A DNA stretch of 64,000 nucleotides, taken from assembly GCF_027941775.1 (NCBI RefSeq), contig NZ_CP115917.1, positions 1-64,000 on the forward strand, read 5' to 3'. The position numbers were made by a program, and so were the translations under genes. The notes beneath the pieces were generated by a model. The model was not told the origin of the DNA and searched no databases. It worked only from the letters and a program-made list of their open reading frames with translations. This document shows, piece by piece, positions 36,760 through 47,500 of this stretch (positions are counted from its first letter, which is position 1; the number at the start of each line of letters is the position of its first letter). The DNA is from Tenacibaculum pacificus (lineage in GTDB: Bacteria > Bacteroidota > Bacteroidia > Flavobacteriales > Flavobacteriaceae).

Positions 36760-37746
36760 TTATTTTAAAATTTTAGCTGCTTTGTTTTTAAAAGTGTTTG
36801 CTTTTTTAACATTGTGTAAGCTTTTATAAGCACTTGCCATTTCTAAATAAAATTTTGCTTCAATTTTAGGATTATCAATTACAAAATCAATACCATTTTG
36901 TAAACTTTGTAATGCTTTTTTGTGTTGCTTATTATTATTAAGAGCCTTAGCATTCATTAAATAAACAAAAGGTTGAGCAGGGAACAAAGCTAAGCCTTGC
37001 GAACTATATTTTAATAAATCAGGATGCTTATTTACAGCTAATTTTATCAATAAAGGTTTTAAACTGGTAAATGATTTTTCTTTTTCAAAAATAGCATGTA
37101 AATCAGTATTTACTAGTTTTTTTGGTTGTTTTTTAACGTTAACAGCGTTATTATTTATTTTTTTTAGAATTCTTCGAAGTGTTGGATTTAATAATTTAGC
37201 TTCTTTTAATTCTGATAAAACCTTTTTTGCTGTAACAATATCTTTGTTTTGTAAATGAAGATAGACTAATTCTTGTTTTTTCTTCGGATGTGTTTTTGCA
37301 ATTTTTTCTTGTACTTTAATTGCTTCTTTAAAATCAGGAATTCTTTTTAAAATAGTAATTTTATGTTCTAGCATCCATAAATTATCGGGTGCTATATTTA
37401 AAGCTAACTCAATATATTCTAAAGCTTCAATACTTCTTGCTAGTTTTAAATTGTTTTTAGAAAGTTCAAAAAATACAGCTTCGTTATTTGGGCGTAATTG
37501 ATTGCAGTTTTCTAAATATTCAATTGCTTTTTTATGATTAAAAAGTGCTTTTTGAGAAAGTGCTTTAAAAAAATCGTTTTGAAATGCAATATTATCTTTT
37601 TCACTGATAGCCATTGTAGGAACAACACTATTTTGAGCATTCAAAATAAATGAAAATAACAACAAGAAGAAAGGCAATAGTACGTGTTGTACTATTGTCT
37701 TTCCTTTTTTTGGGTGGTTCTTTTTATGTAAGATCTGTATAATCAC
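36760..37746 (-). CDS. Exported tetratricopeptide-repeat protein
   Basis: This protein of up to 328 residues has a hydrophobic export signal (VQHVLLPFFLLLFSFILNAQ). Helical repeats follow, at least three of them clear TPRs (KKAIEYLENCNQLRPNNEAV, RSIEALEYIELALNIAPDNL, KKALQSLQNGIDFVIDNPKI). It is likely a periplasmic scaffold. The open frame starts at GTG 37746, overlapping the upstream nucleotidyltransferase by 23 nt. No in-frame ATG precedes the signal peptide, so GTG or an internal TTG must be used. It sits in the nucleotidyltransferase-TPR-DUF4292-EnvC order conserved in Bacteroidetes (recalled from family context). Confidence 0.75.
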   Translation of the reverse strand: MIIQILHKKNHPKKGKTIVQHVLLPFFLLLFSFILNAQNSVVPTMAISEKDNIAFQNDFFKALSQKALFNHKKAIEYLENCNQLRPNNEAVFFELSKNNLKLARSIEALEYIELALNIAPDNLWMLEHKITILKRIPDFKEAIKVQEKIAKTHPKKKQELVYLHLQNKDIVTAKKVLSELKEAKLLNPTLRRILKKINNNAVNVKKQPKKLVNTDLHAIFEKEKSFTSLKPLLIKLAVNKHPDLLKYSSQGLALFPAQPFVYLMNAKALNNNKQHKKALQSLQNGIDFVIDNPKIEAKFYLEMASAYKSLHNVKKANTFKNKAAKILK

Positions 37747-38740
37747 CTATACTTACTGATGTATAATTAGCATTATATTTGGCATGATTACCAATCATTG
37801 CATTATCTAAGGTTGCATTAGAAATACGAACATTTGTTTGAATTAATGAATTTACAATCGTTGAATTTTCAACAATACTATTTTCACCAATAGAAACATA
37901 AGGTCCTATTTTAGTGTTTTTTAAAATTACATTTTTTCCAACATAACATGGTTGAATAATTTCTGAATTTTCTAAAACAACATCATCAGAAACTAAATTG
38001 TTACCATCGGCTTGTTCAAAACCTAAAACTTGTTTGTTAGTATCAACCGTTGGATCTTTTTTACCGCAATCCATCCAAGCATCTACTTTTCCAGGGATAA
38101 ATTTAGCACCTTGTTGTTTTAAAGATTCTAAAACTTCTGTTAATTGAAATTCACCAGAAGGTCTGATATCATTATCAATTAAATGTTTAATTTCTTCGCG
38201 AAGTTTATCACCATCTTTAAAATAATAAATTCCGATAATTGCTAAATCAGAAACAAATTCTTTTGGTTTTTCAACAAAATCAGTAATAAAACCATCTTTT
38301 AATTTTACCACACCAAAAGCGCTTGGGTCTTCTACTTGTTTTACCCAAATAGCACCATCAGCGTTAGCATCTAAAGTAAAATCAGCTTTAAATAAAGTAT
38401 CAGCAAAAGCCACTACACAAGATCCGTTTAAGGCTTCTTTAGCACAATAAATAGCGTGCGCAGTTCCTAAAGCTTCTTCTTGAATAAATACAGAACCTTT
38501 AGCACCTAAGCTTTCAGCAATTGCTATTAATTTATCTTTTGTATCCGCAGGAAATCCTTTGGCAGCTGTACCGATAATAAAAGCAATTTCATCAATAGGT
38601 TGATTTACTACCGCAGTAATATCTTCAACTAAACGTTGTACAATTGGTTTACCAGCTATAACTGTTAATGGTTTTGGAGTAGTTAAACTATGAGGTCTTA
38701 AACGAGACCCGATTCCTGCCATTGGAACTATAATTTTCAT
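37724..38740 (-). CDS. Sugar nucleotidyltransferase (glucose-1-phosphate thymidylyl/uridylyltransferase-like)
   Basis: This 338-residue protein opens with the nucleotidyltransferase signature MAGIGSRLRPHSLTTPKPL and has GTAHAIYCAKEALNG and VKQVEDPSAFGVVKL, with the central acidic site at FADTLF. Its C-terminal 90 residues form hexapeptide repeats of a left-handed beta-helix (VGKNVILKNTKIGPYVSIGE, NSIVENSTIVNSLIQ). The enzyme makes an NDP-sugar for envelope polysaccharide from NTP and a sugar 1-phosphate. The exact sugar is unclear. It is the first gene of the envelope operon, overlapping the TPR gene. Confidence 0.85.
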   Translation of the reverse strand: MKIIVPMAGIGSRLRPHSLTTPKPLTVIAGKPIVQRLVEDITAVVNQPIDEIAFIIGTAAKGFPADTKDKLIAIAESLGAKGSVFIQEEALGTAHAIYCAKEALNGSCVVAFADTLFKADFTLDANADGAIWVKQVEDPSAFGVVKLKDGFITDFVEKPKEFVSDLAIIGIYYFKDGDKLREEIKHLIDNDIRPSGEFQLTEVLESLKQQGAKFIPGKVDAWMDCGKKDPTVDTNKQVLGFEQADGNNLVSDDVVLENSEIIQPCYVGKNVILKNTKIGPYVSIGENSIVENSTIVNSLIQTNVRISNATLDNAMIGNHAKYNANYTSVSIGDYTDLT

Positions 38741-38792
38741 ATTTTTTTGGTTTTAACGCTGCAATATACTATTAATATGGTATTGAAAAAAG

Positions 38793-40454
38793 TTACAAAC
38801 CTTTTGGTATTGCAGCTATCAATGTTTTTGTGTAGGTTGTTTTCGGATTGTTGTAAATTTCATCGGCATCGGCAATTTCTTCTATTTTACCTTTATTCAT
38901 AACAACTAATTGATCAGACATATATTTTACTACTGATAAATCATGAGAAATAAATATGTATGTGAAATTAAATTCAGCTTTTAATTGGTTTAATAAGTTT
39001 AAAACTTGTGCTTGTACTGATACATCTAAAGCCGAAACCGATTCATCACAAATAATTAATTTAGGTTGTAAAGTAATGGTTCTGGCAATTCCGATTCGTT
39101 GTCGTTGTCCGCCAGAAAACTCACGTGGATATCTGTAAAAATGCGCTTTTTCTAAGCCTACTTTTTCTAATAAATTGAATACATATTCTTTTCGTTCTTT
39201 TAATGAATTTAAAATATTGTGAACTTTCATCGGCTCAATAATGGCATTTCCTACCGTAATTCTTGGGTTTAAGGATGAAAAAGGGTCTTGAAATATAATT
39301 TGAATTTCTTTACGTAATTTTTTAAATGATTTTTTTGAAAGCTTCGTAATATCTTCTCCTTTATATATTACTTGCCCTGAAGTAGCATTTTCTAGCTGTA
39401 AAATGGTTCTACCGAGTGTTGTTTTTCCGCAACCACTTTCGCCGACTAAACCTATTGTTTCGCCTTCATAAATTTTAAAAGATACGTTGTTTACTGCTTT
39501 TACAGAACTCGATTTAGAAAACCAAGAAGCTTTTGATATAAATTCTTTATGCAGGTTTTTAATTTCTAAAAGAGGTGCTTTTACATATATTTTTTGATGA
39601 AATTCGTTACGTTCTTCATCTGTATACAATTCTGTTTTTACAGTGTTTTGGATAAAATCAATAACAGTAGGCAATATTTTAAAACGTTTTTTTACTGTTG
39701 GTTTTGAGTTTATTAATGCTTTGGTGTAGTTTTCCTTCGGATGTAAAAAAAGTTCTTTTGTTATACCTTTTTCAACTATTTTTCCTTTGTGCATTACAAC
39801 AACAGTATCTGCTATTTCTGATACCAAACCTAAATCATGAGAAATAAAAATAATTCCCATTTTATATTCTTTCTGTAGTTTTTTTAAAAGTAAAATTATT
39901 TCTTTCTGAACCGTAACATCTAAAGCGGTTGTAGGTTCATCAGCAATTAAAAGTTTTGGTTTACAAGCAATTGCCATTGCAATCATAACACGTTGTTTTT
40001 GTCCGCCACTTATTTGATGCGGATACGAGTTAAAAATAGCACTTGGTCTTGGAAGCTGTACTTTTTCAAATAGAGATATAACGGCTTCTTTTATTTCTTC
40101 TTTTGATAAATTTGTGTGTTGTTGTAAAACTTCTGAAACTTGAAATCCACAGGTTAATGTTGGATTTAAAGAACTCATCGGTTCTTGAAAAATCATGGCT
40201 ATTTCACTTCCTCTAATTTTTTGAAATTCTGTATTATTTAAAGCGACTAAATTTTGATTGTTAAATAAAATTTCACCTTTTATAGTTGCCGATTTAGGAA
40301 GTAACCTTAAAATAGCTAATGAAGTAACCGATTTTCCACTACCACTTTCTCCTACAATACCAGTCACCGTAGTTTTTTCTACGTTAAAAGATACATTTTG
40401 AATAATGGACGGTGCATTTTTAAAACTTATTTCTAAATTTTTAATTTGTAGCAT
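38793..40454 (-). CDS. Tandem-NBD ABC transporter ATP-binding protein (oligopeptide/dipeptide type)
   Basis: This 553-residue protein has two complete ATPase domains. The first (1 to about 250) has Walker A GIVGESGSGKS, signature ISGGQKQRV and Walker B KLLIADEPTTALD. The second (about 295-553) has Walker A GLVGESGCGKTT, signature FSGGQRQRI and Walker B KLIICDESVSALD, with Ser in place of the usual Pro-Thr pair. The arrangement matches fused DppD-DppF or YejF/GsiA-type subunits that power peptide import. No permease or binding protein lies nearby, so partners are elsewhere. It is monocistronic as far as can be seen. Confidence 0.88.
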   Translation of the reverse strand: MLQIKNLEISFKNAPSIIQNVSFNVEKTTVTGIVGESGSGKSVTSLAILRLLPKSATIKGEILFNNQNLVALNNTEFQKIRGSEIAMIFQEPMSSLNPTLTCGFQVSEVLQQHTNLSKEEIKEAVISLFEKVQLPRPSAIFNSYPHQISGGQKQRVMIAMAIACKPKLLIADEPTTALDVTVQKEIILLLKKLQKEYKMGIIFISHDLGLVSEIADTVVVMHKGKIVEKGITKELFLHPKENYTKALINSKPTVKKRFKILPTVIDFIQNTVKTELYTDEERNEFHQKIYVKAPLLEIKNLHKEFISKASWFSKSSSVKAVNNVSFKIYEGETIGLVGESGCGKTTLGRTILQLENATSGQVIYKGEDITKLSKKSFKKLRKEIQIIFQDPFSSLNPRITVGNAIIEPMKVHNILNSLKERKEYVFNLLEKVGLEKAHFYRYPREFSGGQRQRIGIARTITLQPKLIICDESVSALDVSVQAQVLNLLNQLKAEFNFTYIFISHDLSVVKYMSDQLVVMNKGKIEEIADADEIYNNPKTTYTKTLIAAIPKGL

Positions 40455-40868
40455 CTGTGTAAATTTTAATAAAAATACAATTAATATTTTTCAATTCTTT
40501 TAAAAACGAATGTCAATTGTAATTGGTTAATATTAATGATTAATGAGCTAAATTTTTATCAAGTTATAAAATAATATGATTTTTCATATGAATAAGTTAT
40601 TTAACTGAAAATCATTGAGTTATAACACCCTCTGTTTAGTATAGATAAAAAATAATAAAAAAAATGAGTGCGATTAAAATTAACTAAAAAAGACTGTATT
40701 TACTGATTTTTCATAATGATAAACTAGATGTTTAAAGTCTAGTTGGTTGTAAATGAGTATTTAGCGTGTTATTTTTTCGTTATATTTGAGAGATACATAA
40801 ACATAAAAAAAGATTTTGATGATAACATAAATATAAACATAATAATTAATTTCATACCCCCTGAAAAA
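40455..40868. other. Intergenic region upstream of the first subtilase
   Basis: 414 non-coding bases, strongly AT-rich, hold the divergent upstream regions of the ABC ATPase and subtilase genes. An element at 40621-40651 (taacaccctctgttt) resembles one at 44321-44350 upstream of the second subtilase. A run of five C lies at 40857-40861. Nothing else is recognisable. Confidence 0.5.
40781..40788 (+). promoter_or_regulatory. Promoter -7 element for the first subtilase
   Basis: TATATTTG matches TAnnTTTG exactly, 80 nt upstream of the ATG at 40869. It lies downstream of the in-frame TTG at 40743, arguing that the shorter start is correct. Confidence 0.5.
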
Positions 40869-43800
40869 ATGAAATACGTTTACTTAAAAAGTCTTGCATT
40901 AGCAAGTATTGTTTTTGGATTAAATATTCAATCTCAAGCTCAGAACAAAAGAGAAGTTGCAAAAATTCGTAGTACATACAATTTAACAAAGCTTCAAGAA
41001 ATAAAAGATAACTTTCAAAAAACTGCAATCGCAGAAAAAAAACAAGCATTACAAATAGCAAAAGAACAAGGTTGGAAAACGAAGTTTACAACTAAAAAAG
41101 GTGATTTTGTTGAATTACAAAAAATAGTAAATGGAAAACCTATTTATTATACCACTCTTAATACTAATGCAGCAAAATCTACAAGAACAAACCATTTAAA
41201 TACTGATGGATCATTAGGATTAAACCTAATGGGACAAGGTATGACTGCACATGTTTGGGATGCTGGAGTGGCAAGAATAACACATCAAGAATACGATGGT
41301 TCAGGAGGAAGTAATCGTTTTTCTGTAGGAGATGGTACTACTACTAAAAATTATCATTCTGGTCATGTAACAGGTACTATTATGGCATCGGGTTTTGTAG
41401 CCAAGGCAAAAGGAATGGCACCGCACGCAAAAGTTGTTGGCTATGATTGGAATAATGATACATCGGAAGCTATAACAGCTGCTTCAGAAGGTATGTTAGT
41501 TTCAAATCATTCTTATGGGTATATTCTTAGAAGTCAGCAAGGAAATGTACAATTACCTCAGTTTTATTTAGGAGGATATATTAATACCTCTAGGTCATGG
41601 GATATTATTGCATTTAATGCTCCAAATTACTTAATGGTTGTTTCTGCAGGAAATGATGGCTATGATAATTCAGCAAATGACAATCCAACAGGAGGTTATG
41701 GCTATGATAAATTATCAGGTATAACAACTTCTAAAAATAATTTAGTAGTTGCAAATGCACAAGATGCAATAGTAGATGCTGACGGAAATTTAATAACTGT
41801 TTCTATTTCGGGAAGTAGTAGCCAAGGACCTACGGATGATTTTCGAATTAAACCAGATATTACAGGTAATGGTTCGTCAGTTTATTCTACTTACACAAGT
41901 GGTGATACAGCTTATGGGTCATTGTCAGGAACTTCTATGGCGGCTCCAAATGTTTCAGGTTCTCTAATTTTATTACAAGAACATTATAAAAACTTAAATA
42001 ATGGAAATTTTATGAAAGCGGCTACTCTAAAAGGATTAGCTCTTCATACAGCTGATGACGCAGGGTTTTCTGGACCAGATGCTATTTTTGGTTGGGGATT
42101 GTTAAATGCTAAAAAAGCTACGGAAGCAATTACTAATAATGGAACTAATTCTAAAATTGAAGAATTAACATTAAATTCGGGGGAAACATACACTGTTGTT
42201 GTTGATTCTGATGGAGAGAGTCCTTTATTAGCATCTATTTCTTGGACAGATAGACCTGGTTCGGTAAGTGGAATGATAAATTCTACAACTCCTATTTTAA
42301 TAAATGATTTAGATATAAGAGTATCTCATTCAGAAAAAACATATTTACCTTATAAATTAACAGGAGCAACTACTAGTAGTAAACAAGATAATAATGTAGA
42401 TCCTTTTGAAAGAATTGATCTTAGTAGAGCTAAAGGAAGATACACAATAACGGTAACTCATAAAGGAACTTTAACAGGAGGAAGCCAAAATTTTTCATTA
42501 ATAGTAACAGGTATTAAAAGTTTACCAACTATTTGTAATATAACAGTTCCAACAAAAATTTCTACTAATGAATTTTCTGAGACAGCAGTACTTGTAAATT
42601 GGGAAAAAGTTATTGGTGCAACATATGATTTTAGATATAAAGCGGTTTTAGCTTCTTCTTGGATCATAAAGCCTGCTTATCAAAATTCTATTGGATTAAG
42701 TAGTTTATCAGAATCAGTTTTATATGAAATTCAAATACGTAGTATTTGCCCTTTAGGAAAATCGAGTTACAGTCCTTCAGTTTATTTTACAACTTCAGGT
42801 AGAGAGTTAAATTATTGTACATCAAAAGGAGCTAATATAAATAACGAGTATATCCAAAAAGTAACATTAGGAGCAATTAATAATCTATCAACAGGAGGAA
42901 ATGGATATTCAGATTATACATCTATTTCAACTAATTTAATAAAAGGAAAATCAAATACTATTACTATTACTCCAAAATGGTCAGGTAATTCTTATAATGA
43001 AGGTTATGGTGTTTGGATTGATTACAATAAAGATGGTGATTTTTCTGATTCAGGTGAAAAAGTATGGGCTAAATTTAAAGGAAAAGAAACTCCAGTAAGT
43101 GGAACTTTTACAGTGCCTTATTTTGCTAAAAAAGGTGCAACAAGAATGCGTATAATATTAAAAAATAATGAAATACCAACAGCATGTGAAAGATCTATTG
43201 ACTATGGAGAAGTAGAAGATTATTTAGTTGTAATTACTGAAGAAGAAGATACTGTATTAAGTGCTCCATCAAACTTGCTAGTTTCAAAAAATGGACAAAA
43301 CAGTTTAACTTTAAATTGGTCTGCACCTGTTGGTAATTTAGCTATAACAAGTTATGATATATATGAAGGAACTACTAAATTAGAAACTGTAAAAACTACA
43401 GCTACAACAATTACAGGGCTAAATGCTGAAACGCTATATTCTTTTTTTATAAAAGCAAAAGATGTGGGAGGAAATATATCAGAAGCAAGTAATGTAGTTA
43501 GTATAAAAACTTTACCTAATAATATTAAGTATTGTTCATCAAAAGGAATAACAAGTAATTATGAGTGGATTGATTATGTTGCTTTCGGAGGAATGATGAA
43601 TACTACAGGAGCAAATGATGGGTATGGTAATTTTACATCAAAAGTAGCAACAGTATCATTAGGTAGTACTAATCAGTTGATATTAAGTGCAGGGTTTTTA
43701 GAAACAGCATATAATGAACATTTTACTGTATGGATAGATTATAACGGAGATGGAGACTTTTTAGATGCTGGTGAAACAGTTACAAAAGGAAACTCTTCAA

Positions 43801-44243
43801 GTGGAACTAATAGGGTTGCTAATATTGTAATACCAACAAATGCAAAATTAGGGAAGACAAGAATGCGTGTTTCAATGAAATATGGCGTATTACCAAATTC
43901 TTGTGAAAATTTTGGTGATGGAGAAGTAGAAGATTATACAGTTAATATAATTTCTGAATCGCTAAATAGAGATTCTTCTGATTTTTTGGAAGAAAATATT
44001 CGAGTTCAAGATGAACCAATTCTGTCTGTATATCCAAATCCTGCAGTAAATTTTGTAAAGGTTAAATTAGTATCAGAAGCAAGTAATATTACTTATAAAA
44101 TTGTAAGTGTGCAGGGAAGTGTTGTACAAATTGGTCGTTTAAATAATTCTAAATTAAATATTACAAATCTTACTTCAGGAATGTATATTTTAGAAATTAA
44201 CGATGGTCAAAAAAACCTTACAGTAAAGTTATTAAAAAAATAA
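40869..44243 (+). CDS. T9SS-exported subtilisin-like serine protease (copy 1)
   Basis: The product is 1124 residues from ATG 40869; an in-frame TTG at 40743 would place 42 implausible residues before the signal peptide (YLKSLALASIVFGLNIQSQA). A propeptide of about 100 residues precedes an S8 domain with D131 (HVWDAGV), H163 (YHSGHVTGT), an oxyanion Asn (VVSAGNDG) and S356 (SGTSMAAPN). Beyond it lie a beta-sandwich, fibronectin type III-like domains and two GEVEDY domains (DYGEVEDYLV, FGDGEVEDYTV). A C-terminal sorting domain (VYPNPAVNFVKVKL to VKLLKK) ends the protein. It is secreted through the type IX system, probably as a surface or extracellular peptidase. A close paralogue follows in tandem. 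Confidence 0.93.
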   Translation: MKYVYLKSLALASIVFGLNIQSQAQNKREVAKIRSTYNLTKLQEIKDNFQKTAIAEKKQALQIAKEQGWKTKFTTKKGDFVELQKIVNGKPIYYTTLNTNAAKSTRTNHLNTDGSLGLNLMGQGMTAHVWDAGVARITHQEYDGSGGSNRFSVGDGTTTKNYHSGHVTGTIMASGFVAKAKGMAPHAKVVGYDWNNDTSEAITAASEGMLVSNHSYGYILRSQQGNVQLPQFYLGGYINTSRSWDIIAFNAPNYLMVVSAGNDGYDNSANDNPTGGYGYDKLSGITTSKNNLVVANAQDAIVDADGNLITVSISGSSSQGPTDDFRIKPDITGNGSSVYSTYTSGDTAYGSLSGTSMAAPNVSGSLILLQEHYKNLNNGNFMKAATLKGLALHTADDAGFSGPDAIFGWGLLNAKKATEAITNNGTNSKIEELTLNSGETYTVVVDSDGESPLLASISWTDRPGSVSGMINSTTPILINDLDIRVSHSEKTYLPYKLTGATTSSKQDNNVDPFERIDLSRAKGRYTITVTHKGTLTGGSQNFSLIVTGIKSLPTICNITVPTKISTNEFSETAVLVNWEKVIGATYDFRYKAVLASSWIIKPAYQNSIGLSSLSESVLYEIQIRSICPLGKSSYSPSVYFTTSGRELNYCTSKGANINNEYIQKVTLGAINNLSTGGNGYSDYTSISTNLIKGKSNTITITPKWSGNSYNEGYGVWIDYNKDGDFSDSGEKVWAKFKGKETPVSGTFTVPYFAKKGATRMRIILKNNEIPTACERSIDYGEVEDYLVVITEEEDTVLSAPSNLLVSKNGQNSLTLNWSAPVGNLAITSYDIYEGTTKLETVKTTATTITGLNAETLYSFFIKAKDVGGNISEASNVVSIKTLPNNIKYCSSKGITSNYEWIDYVAFGGMMNTTGANDGYGNFTSKVATVSLGSTNQLILSAGFLETAYNEHFTVWIDYNGDGDFLDAGETVTKGNSSSGTNRVANIVIPTNAKLGKTRMRVSMKYGVLPNSCENFGDGEVEDYTVNIISESLNRDSSDFLEENIRVQDEPILSVYPNPAVNFVKVKLVSEASNITYKIVSVQGSVVQIGRLNNSKLNITNLTSGMYILEINDGQKNLTVKLLKK

Positions 44244-44586
44244 TAAGAGTTTTTTTGTATGTAAATTATTTCTTTTAAAGAATAGCAGTAGACTATAAAG
44301 GTTTATAAAAAAATGCTATTTGATAACACCTCTTTTGGAATTAATAAAAACTATAAAAACAATTTTTTTGTTTGAAAGATTACTGATTAAATTTTAATTT
44401 ATATAGAATTAACAACTTCTATATAAAGTTAGAATAAGTAAATATCTTTTTTTAACTGTTTTTAACAAATTATCATCATTTTAGTGTCTTTTTTTTGTAG
44501 ATATGATAATAACTATCTATACTTGTAATCTGTTAACATATTAGGTACTAATGTGTTCTAATAATTAATTTTTAAGTTCATTTAAA
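44244..44586. other. Intergenic region between the two subtilase genes
   Basis: 343 AT-rich bases without a gene or a clear terminator. They include a candidate promoter (44494-44525) and an element at 44321-44350 (ataacacctcttttgg) similar to the one upstream of copy 1, about 265 nt before the start codon. Confidence 0.5.
44494..44525 (+). promoter_or_regulatory. Promoter for the second subtilase
   Basis: TTTG at 44494-44497, a 20-nt spacer and TATACTTG at 44518-44525 (one mismatch to TAnnTTTG) lie 61 nt before the ATG. Confidence 0.5.
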
Positions 44587-47500
44587 ATGAAAAACAAGTA
44601 TATTAAAGGTTTTGTATTTGTTAGTTTAGTCCTTGGACTAAATTTTCATATTCAGGCTCAAAGTAAGAAAGAAGTAACACAAATTCGTAGTAAATACAAT
44701 TTAACCAAACTTCAACAATTAGAAAAAAGCTTTCAGGAAGTAGCAAAAACCGAGAAAGAACATGCTATACGAGTAGCAAAACAAAAAGGTTGGAAGACTA
44801 AATTTACCAAAAAAGATGGGGCTCTACTTGAATTACAAAGAATTGTAAATGGTAAACCAATTTATTATACTACTTTTAATGTTTCAGCATCAAAATCAAC
44901 AAGAGCAAATCATTTAAATATTGGAGGTTCATTAGGCTTAAATTTAATGGGACAAGGAATTACAGCTCGTGTATGGGACGGGGGTATTGCAAGAGCTTCT
45001 CATCAAGAATATCATGGAGCAGGAGGAGCGAATAGGTTTTCAGCTGGAGATTATGGTTCTTTAAATTCTCATGCTGCTCACGTAACAGGTACTATTATGT
45101 CTTCAGGTGTTGTTGCAAACGCAAAAGGTATGGCACCATATTCAAAAGTAAAAGGATTTGATTGGAATAGTGATAAATCTGAAGCTATAACAGAAGCTTC
45201 AAATGGTATGTTAATATCTAATCACTCTTATGGTTATGCAGCAAGAGATCAACAGGGACAAGTACAATTACCTCAATATTATTTTGGTGGTTATATTGAT
45301 GAGTCTAGAGATTGGGATGAAATACTTTTTAATGCGCCAAATTATTTAATGGTAGTTGCTGCAGGTAATGATGGATATGATAATTCAGCAAATACAAACC
45401 CAACGGGAGGTTATGGTTTTGATAAACTAACAGGACGTACAACATCAAAAAATAATTTAGTAGTTGCAAATGCTAATGATGCAACTATTAATTCAAACGG
45501 AGAGTTAGTTTCTGTTTATATTAATAATTCAAGTAGTGAAGGACCTACAGATGATTTTAGAATTAAACCAGATATTACAGGAAATGGTACTGGAGTATAT
45601 TCTACTTATCAAAGTAGTGATTCTGATTATCAGTCTATTACAGGTACATCAATGGCGTCACCAAATGTAACAGGTTCTTTACTTTTATTACAAGAGCATT
45701 ATAAAAATTTAAGTAATGGTGATTTTATGAAAGCTGCTACTTTAAAAGGTTTAGCACTTCATACTGCTGATGATGCTGGAGTTTCTGGACCTGATGCTGT
45801 TTTTGGTTGGGGGTTATTACACACTAAAAAAGCAGCAGAAGTAATTACTAATAAAGGAAATAAATCAAAAATAGAAGAGTTAACATTAACATCTGGAAAT
45901 ACTTATACAATTACAGTTGAATCTGATGGAATTAATCCATTATTAGCTTCTATTTCTTGGACAGATAGACCTGGTGTAGCTACTACTACACTTAATTCTA
46001 CTACACCTGTTTTAGTAAATGATTTAGATATAAGAGTTTCTAAAGATGGAGAAACTTATTTTCCATATGAATTGACAGGAGCAACAACAAGTACAAAAAG
46101 AGATAATAATGTAGACCCTTATGAAAGAGTTGATGTAGATAATGCTTCAGGAACTTACACTATTACAGTAACAAATAAAGGTTCTTTAGTTGGTGGTAGT
46201 CAAAATTATAGTTTAATTCTAACAGGTTTAACAAGTACACCAGTAGTGTGTAATGCAACTACACCTGTAGAACTTTCTGTTACAGAAGTTACAGCAAAAA
46301 AAGCAGTTGTAAATTGGGAAATGGTACCAGGAGCAACATACGATTTAAGATATAGAGCTGTTTCTACTTCATCTTGGGAAACAAAAGAAGTATCAGTAAA
46401 TAAAAATACATTAAATGATTTGTTAGAATTAACAGAATATGAAGTACAAGTACGTAGTAGATGTTCTTCAGATAATTCTAATTATAGTAGTTCAGTAAAT
46501 TTTACAACTACAGATGTACCTTTAAATTACTGTATTTCTGAATCAAATAGTGCAAGTGATGAATATATTCAAAATGTAGTATTAGGTACTATAAATAATG
46601 CATCAACAGGAGAGAATGGGTATTCAAATTATACTTCAATTTCTACAAAATTAATAAAAGGATCATCTAATACAATAACAATTACTCCAAATTGGACTAG
46701 TACTATTTATAATGAAGGATGTGGTGTTTGGATTGATTATAATAAAGATGGTGATTTTTCTGATGAAGGAGAAGCTGTTTTTATAAACAATCCATCAAAA
46801 GATACTCCTGTTGCTGGTACTTTTACAGTGCCTTTATCTGCAGTAAATGGAGCAACAAGAATGCGTATCGTATTAAAGTATAATGAAGTACCAACAGCTT
46901 GTGAATCTTCATTTTCTTATGGTGAGGTTGAAGATTATACTGTTGTAATTGAAGAAGATCAAACTGATACTACTGCTCCAAGTGCTCCTGCTAATTTATC
47001 TGTATCAAATATTGATAAAACAGCTTTAACTTTAGATTGGTCTGAAGCTACAGATAATGTAGGAGTAACAGGTTATGAGGTATATCAAGATGGAATAAAA
47101 TTAATTAATACCGCTAATACAACACTACAAGTTACAGGTTTAACAGAAGCAACAACATATGTTTTTTCTGTAAAAGCTATTGATGCTGAAGGAAATGTTT
47201 CAGTTTCAAGTAATGAAGTTAATGCAACAACATTATTAAATGATATAACTTACTGTACTTCAAAAGGAGCTAGAGTTAATTACGAATGGATAGATTATGT
47301 ATCATTTGGAGGAATGACTAATACAACAGGTCGTGATGGAGGTTATGGTGATTTTACATCAAAAATAGCAACAGTAGCCTTAGGAAGTACAAATCAATTA
47401 GTTTTAAGCGCTGGTTTTGCAAGTAGATCTTATAATGAGCACTTTACAGTTTGGATTGATTATAATAGAGATGGTGATTTTACTGATGCAGGTGAGCAAA

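Noticed and set aside
40743..40868. In-frame extension of subtilase copy 1 from TTG 40743
   Set aside because: It would put 42 non-signal residues before a clear signal peptide, and the promoter -7 element at 40781 lies inside it.
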